Of a stretch of DNA of 32,867 bases, positions 30,155 through 32,867 are shown in pieces. Each line of letters starts with the position of its first letter. The stretch's first letter is position 1. This stretch comes from Hypsibius dujardini (taxonomy: Eukaryota; Tardigrada; Eutardigrada; Parachela; Hypsibiidae): positions 1-32,867 of the forward strand of contig LRSR01013066.1 of assembly GCA_001579985.1 (NCBI GenBank), in the 5' to 3' direction. The position numbers and the translations under genes are program-made. A model generated the notes under the pieces. That model ran no database searches and was not told where the DNA came from. It saw only the letters and a program-made list of their open reading frames with translations.

Positions 30155-30725
30155 TTGATTGTTGATTGATTAGTTTACGGGCTTTTTTCTGAATCGCTAA
30201 TCAATCAATCTAGTAACGGTCTTTCACTCTGTTCATCAAGAGCCTCGTTGTGGTCGCCCGTATCGTGTGTTCCGATGTTGTGAGAAGATTCGAATTAGAT
30301 TTTTGGCGTAGAGATGACAGTTTTAGGTTTATGGAGCCTGATGATAGGGGCAGGGTAGATTTTGACTGAAAGAATTGCTTCCGGTTATTCGGACTGGTGT
30401 GTTAGCGTTAAATCGTGCGCTTGATTGTTGATTGTGCGTTTGGCTTGGTTTGTGATCAATCAATTGATTGATGAATGACATATTTCATTGGAAGTTTCGC
30501 ACAGTCCGTCTTACCCTTCTCCCTGTTGCTTATGGCTCATTTGCATTCTGCATTGTGTTTTGTTAAAATATGCATCCTTTTCTTAAACTGTGATTTAACG
30601 AGATTGGTGACAATCTTTGTAAAGGTAGTGTATTGAAGATCGCTGGTTTAGCGTCCGATCAGCTGTTTGATTGTTGATTGAGTGCGCCGTGCAGTGTAGT
30701 AATCAATCAATCCATCAATGAACCA
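30155..30725. repeat. Three spaced TTGATTGTTGATTG...AATCAATCAA hairpins in the R3H gene's first intron
   Basis: TTGATTGTTGATTG occurs at 30155-30168, 30421-30434 and 30667-30680 (spacings 266 and 246 bp). Each is followed 20-35 nt later by its complement-type AATCAATCAA, so each can fold. Flanking bases share partial similarity (GTTTAGCGT/GTTAGCGTT before copies 2 and 3), suggesting a diverged repeat of about 250 bp. Confidence 0.7.
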
Positions 30726-30827
30726 AACGCGTGTTCGCATGAAATTTCCAACACATGTTTACTGATTCAATGACTACAGTTTTACTTTATCATTACCATA
30801 ATGGTAAATTTTTCTCCTTTTCTGCAG

Positions 30828-30926
30828 GTGTCTATCTGCCGACCATGGAATGACACATCTCTGACTGTGAGGAGAGGACGCAAACGACTTAAGCGGAGCT
30901 GTCCATCGGAGCGAACGAGAAGAAAG
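30828..30926 (+). other. Untranslated second exon with overlapping minimal upstream ORFs
   Basis: Bounded by TTTTCTGCAG (ending 30827) and AAAG|GTAACG (30927). At 30845 an ATG in a strong context (GACCATGG) is followed after one codon by TGA (ATG GAA TGA). A second ATG at 30850 overlaps that stop and ends at 30862-30864. These are candidate translation-control uORFs. Confidence 0.45.
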
Positions 30927-31212
30927 GTAACGTCGGTTTAGGTGGCCGATTAACAAATTTTCCATTTGCCTTTGATTAATGAGGACGCCGTTAGTGTGCA
31001 AGGGGGACGACGACAATCTGTGAGAGCTTTCTGGAAAAAATTAATCACTCGTGAATTATCGATCAGCCGGTGACGGTGGTGGTGGACTTCTTTGATGATT
31101 GTAGGTTCGCGTGACGTCAGCGCCGGTGTTGTTCCCGCAGAGAGCCTAGCAAGAAGGAGAGACCCGGCACACACACACACACATACACACATACTCACAC
31201 AGACACGGCAAC

Positions 31213-31468
31213 ATGGTGGACTCCGTCACGGATTTGCGTGTCAAGAATAAATTGGAGAAGCAGGATGAGATTGAGGTGTCGGACGAGGAAGACGTTGGTG
31301 GATTAGTCGACCCGCAGCAGCAGCGACGGCGCTCGACGGCGAAGAAGGCCGCTTCACCGGCACCGGCATCTCCCGCTCTCTCCAATCGACTGCCGAAACA
31401 GACGGTGAGTGCGCTTGGCCTTAATATGTCGTTGGTGGGAATAGTGGAAAGTCGAGCGGAAGGTGGCA

Positions 31469-31515
<47 letters not shown>

Positions 31516-32712
31516 TAAACAGATAAACAGACAGATAAACAGACAGATAAACAGTCAGACAGTCATAGGTGCTCTCAAAGGTAATTAATCCCGAAAACAT
31601 TTTTAGGATATTTTGATAATAGGTATTAACTAAAAGTGCTTCTATTGCATTTGCTGACTTTATCATCCCCATTTTCAGAGTGCTCCGGCTTACTCGGATC
31701 GGTCGCAGCGCACGACGTCACCGCATGTGTCAGGCCAAAACAATGGCTCCGACCGAAAGTCGTCGATGCCGCTGGCCTATGTGCAGTTCCCTGACTCAGG
31801 AACCATGCACCACCAGATGCGAAACGAGCTAATTGCCCCGCGGCATCTAGGGTCTATGGCCTTCTCAAGCATGTCGACGGGTAACTTTGACTGAGCACAG
31901 TGCTTGTCGCTTGAAATTAACATTTGGTGACACACGGTGAAGTTATGTTCTCTTTCTGTCTTACACAGAAGAGTCCACCATTTCGGATGTTGACGCCATG
32001 AGCCGCCAGATAGGAATGTTATCGGTCCAAGGCTCTCTTCAAGGTAATAATTGCCTACCTGTCTATCCAACTACCTGTTTTCCTATGTCTGTCTGTCTTT
32101 ATATCGATCTGCCTGTTGGCCTGGCTCTCCGTCTTTATGTCCGTCCATCTGTCGGACATTTGGTCTGTTTTTTTTAACTAGTACGTCTGTCTCTCTTTCA
32201 ATGTCACTGTCTGTCTGTCTGTTTGTCTGTCTGCCTGTCTGTCTGTCTGCCTGTCTGTCTGCCTGCCTGTCTGCCTGCCTATGTGACCGTCTGTAGTTCT
32301 ACCACTGTCTGTCAGGGTATTCGTCTCTCTTTTCTATCTTTGTTCCGTTTGTCTTTGGTGACCCAGTATTTCGATTAAACCAAAATTGCTGCGTCATCAA
32401 TGGATTATTTTGGGGTTTAGATGATGCCTATGGGGGAACGCGTAAGCTGGATGAGGAAGACTTTGGCGAGTTTCTGGTCGGCACGTGGCACAAGCAGCCG
32501 CAAGACCGGTCGCATATGTTGAACTTCGAGCGAACGCTGGAGAATATGCTGCGCTCCAAAAACGAGAATGCTCAGTTTCTCTCGCCGCCCCTGAACTCGT
32601 ACTACCGGATGCTGTTACACCGAATGGCCGCTTATTGGGGTTTTGAGCATTTGCCGGACATGAACCGGGGTCAGACTGCCGTTTTGGTGAAGATCACTCA
32701 AGAAAGCCGCCG
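31213..32712 (+). CDS. R3H-domain protein, R3HDM1/R3HDM2/ARPP21/encore family (5' part, incomplete)
   Basis: Coding exons 31213-31404, 31679-31880, 31969-32043 and 32421-32712 join in phase to 253 complete codons; the last donor (CG|GTAAG) shows the gene continues beyond the window. The first coding exon starts at about 31141 (acceptor TTCCCGCAG) with a 72-nt leader containing a CA repeat. The N-terminus is acidic then basic (DEEDVGG, QQQRRRS), followed by a Ser-rich linker. EFLVGTWHKQPQDR at about 173-186 and the R3H domain from about 188 match the family. The defining R-x3-H is R219-H223 in YYRMLLHRMAAYWGFEH, and AVLVKIT follows. R3H domains bind single-stranded nucleic acid, and this family is linked to mRNA regulation. 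A SUZ segment usually follows R3H and should lie in the next exon. Introns 1 and 3 carry GACA/TGTC microsatellites. Confidence 0.88.
31470..31563. repeat. (GACA)n microsatellite in an R3H gene intron
   Basis: Tetranucleotide GACA repeat, then GATAAACA variants, in the intron 31405-31678. Confidence 0.92.
32060..32320. repeat. (TGTC)n microsatellite in an R3H gene intron
   Basis: Degenerate CTGT/TGTC/GCCT tetranucleotide tract filling most of the intron 32044-32420. It is in the opposite strand sense to the GACA tract in intron 1. Confidence 0.9.
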
Positions 32713-32739
32713 GTAAGACTCAGTGGTAAGGCAGGGGAC

Positions 32740-32867
32740 AAACAGACAGAAACCATGTGTCAAAGAAGCATATTGAAAGACCCACTGGTAGACAGGGAGA
32801 CAGACAGGGAGACAGGGAGACAGGGAGACAGGGAGACAGGGAGACAGGGAGACAGGGAGACAGGGAG
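32740..32867. repeat. (GACAGGGA)n minisatellite running off the window end
   Basis: After imperfect GACA units, an 8-bp unit GACAGGGA repeats without interruption from about 32797 to the last base, inside the intron that begins at 32713. Confidence 0.9.

Noticed and set aside
1-32867. tRNA, rRNA or CRISPR elements
   Set aside because: I looked for tRNA TPsiC-type signatures and spaced identical repeats and found none that hold up. The direct repeats present are minisatellites without spacer structure.

Overview
This is a piece of a eukaryotic nuclear genome, almost certainly an invertebrate animal. Genes are split by GT-AG introns (31 to about 950 nt, many with TTTTAG or TTTCAG acceptors). 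Gene content is animal-like: a trehalose/sugar transporter of the Tret1 type, EFCAB7, an IQCE-like protein, the mRNA-export cofactor NXT1, a secreted trypsin-like protease and an R3HDM/ARPP21/encore-type protein. Tetranucleotide microsatellites (GACA/TGTC and ATCA/TGAT), small inverted-repeat elements and diverged minisatellites fill the introns and spacers. I cannot name the species. A small ecdysozoan such as a tardigrade would fit, but that is a guess.

Layout. 368-1588 (+): intronless gene for a secreted Ser/Thr/Asn-rich protein with 12 repeats of 22 residues. 2250-4360 (+): decayed copy of a sugar transporter. 5434-7992 (+): intact copy, three coding exons, 520 aa. 8740-12278 (+): nine-exon EFCAB7, 532 aa. 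13783-15281 (-): four-exon trypsin-like protease, 354 aa. 15500-21647: long spacer without a recognised gene, holding microsatellites, a GTAC-rich stretch, an inverted minisatellite and one splice-signal-rich island (16109-16645, -) that may be a small or decaying gene. 21648-23033 (-): three-exon NXT1-like gene, 169 aa. 23874-26357 (-): five-exon IQ-motif/coiled-coil gene resembling IQCE, 386 aa. 26358-29650: spacer with three foldback or MITE-like elements. About 29650 to the window end (+): an R3H-domain gene with untranslated 5' exons, cut off by the window edge. Exon joins were inferred by reading splice sites and checking phase; every assembled CDS is divisible by three and free of internal stops.

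Genes that may work together. In vertebrates EFCAB7 and IQCE bind each other and tether the EVC-EVC2 complex at the base of the primary cilium in Hedgehog signalling. Here an EFCAB7 orthologue and an IQCE-like gene lie about 12 kb apart on opposite strands. The other genes look functionally unrelated to each other.

Most notable points: (1) the intact transporter has an intron, flanked by an 8-nt near-identical direct repeat, that the tandem pseudogene lacks, which looks like a recent intron gain; (2) the EFCAB7/IQCE-like linkage; (3) four small foldback/MITE-like elements, one with TA-flanked near-perfect termini and one supplying the first AATAAA after EFCAB7; (4) three evenly spaced TGATTG/CAATCA hairpins in the first intron of the R3H gene; (5) a 66-bp coding minisatellite that leaves other frames open.
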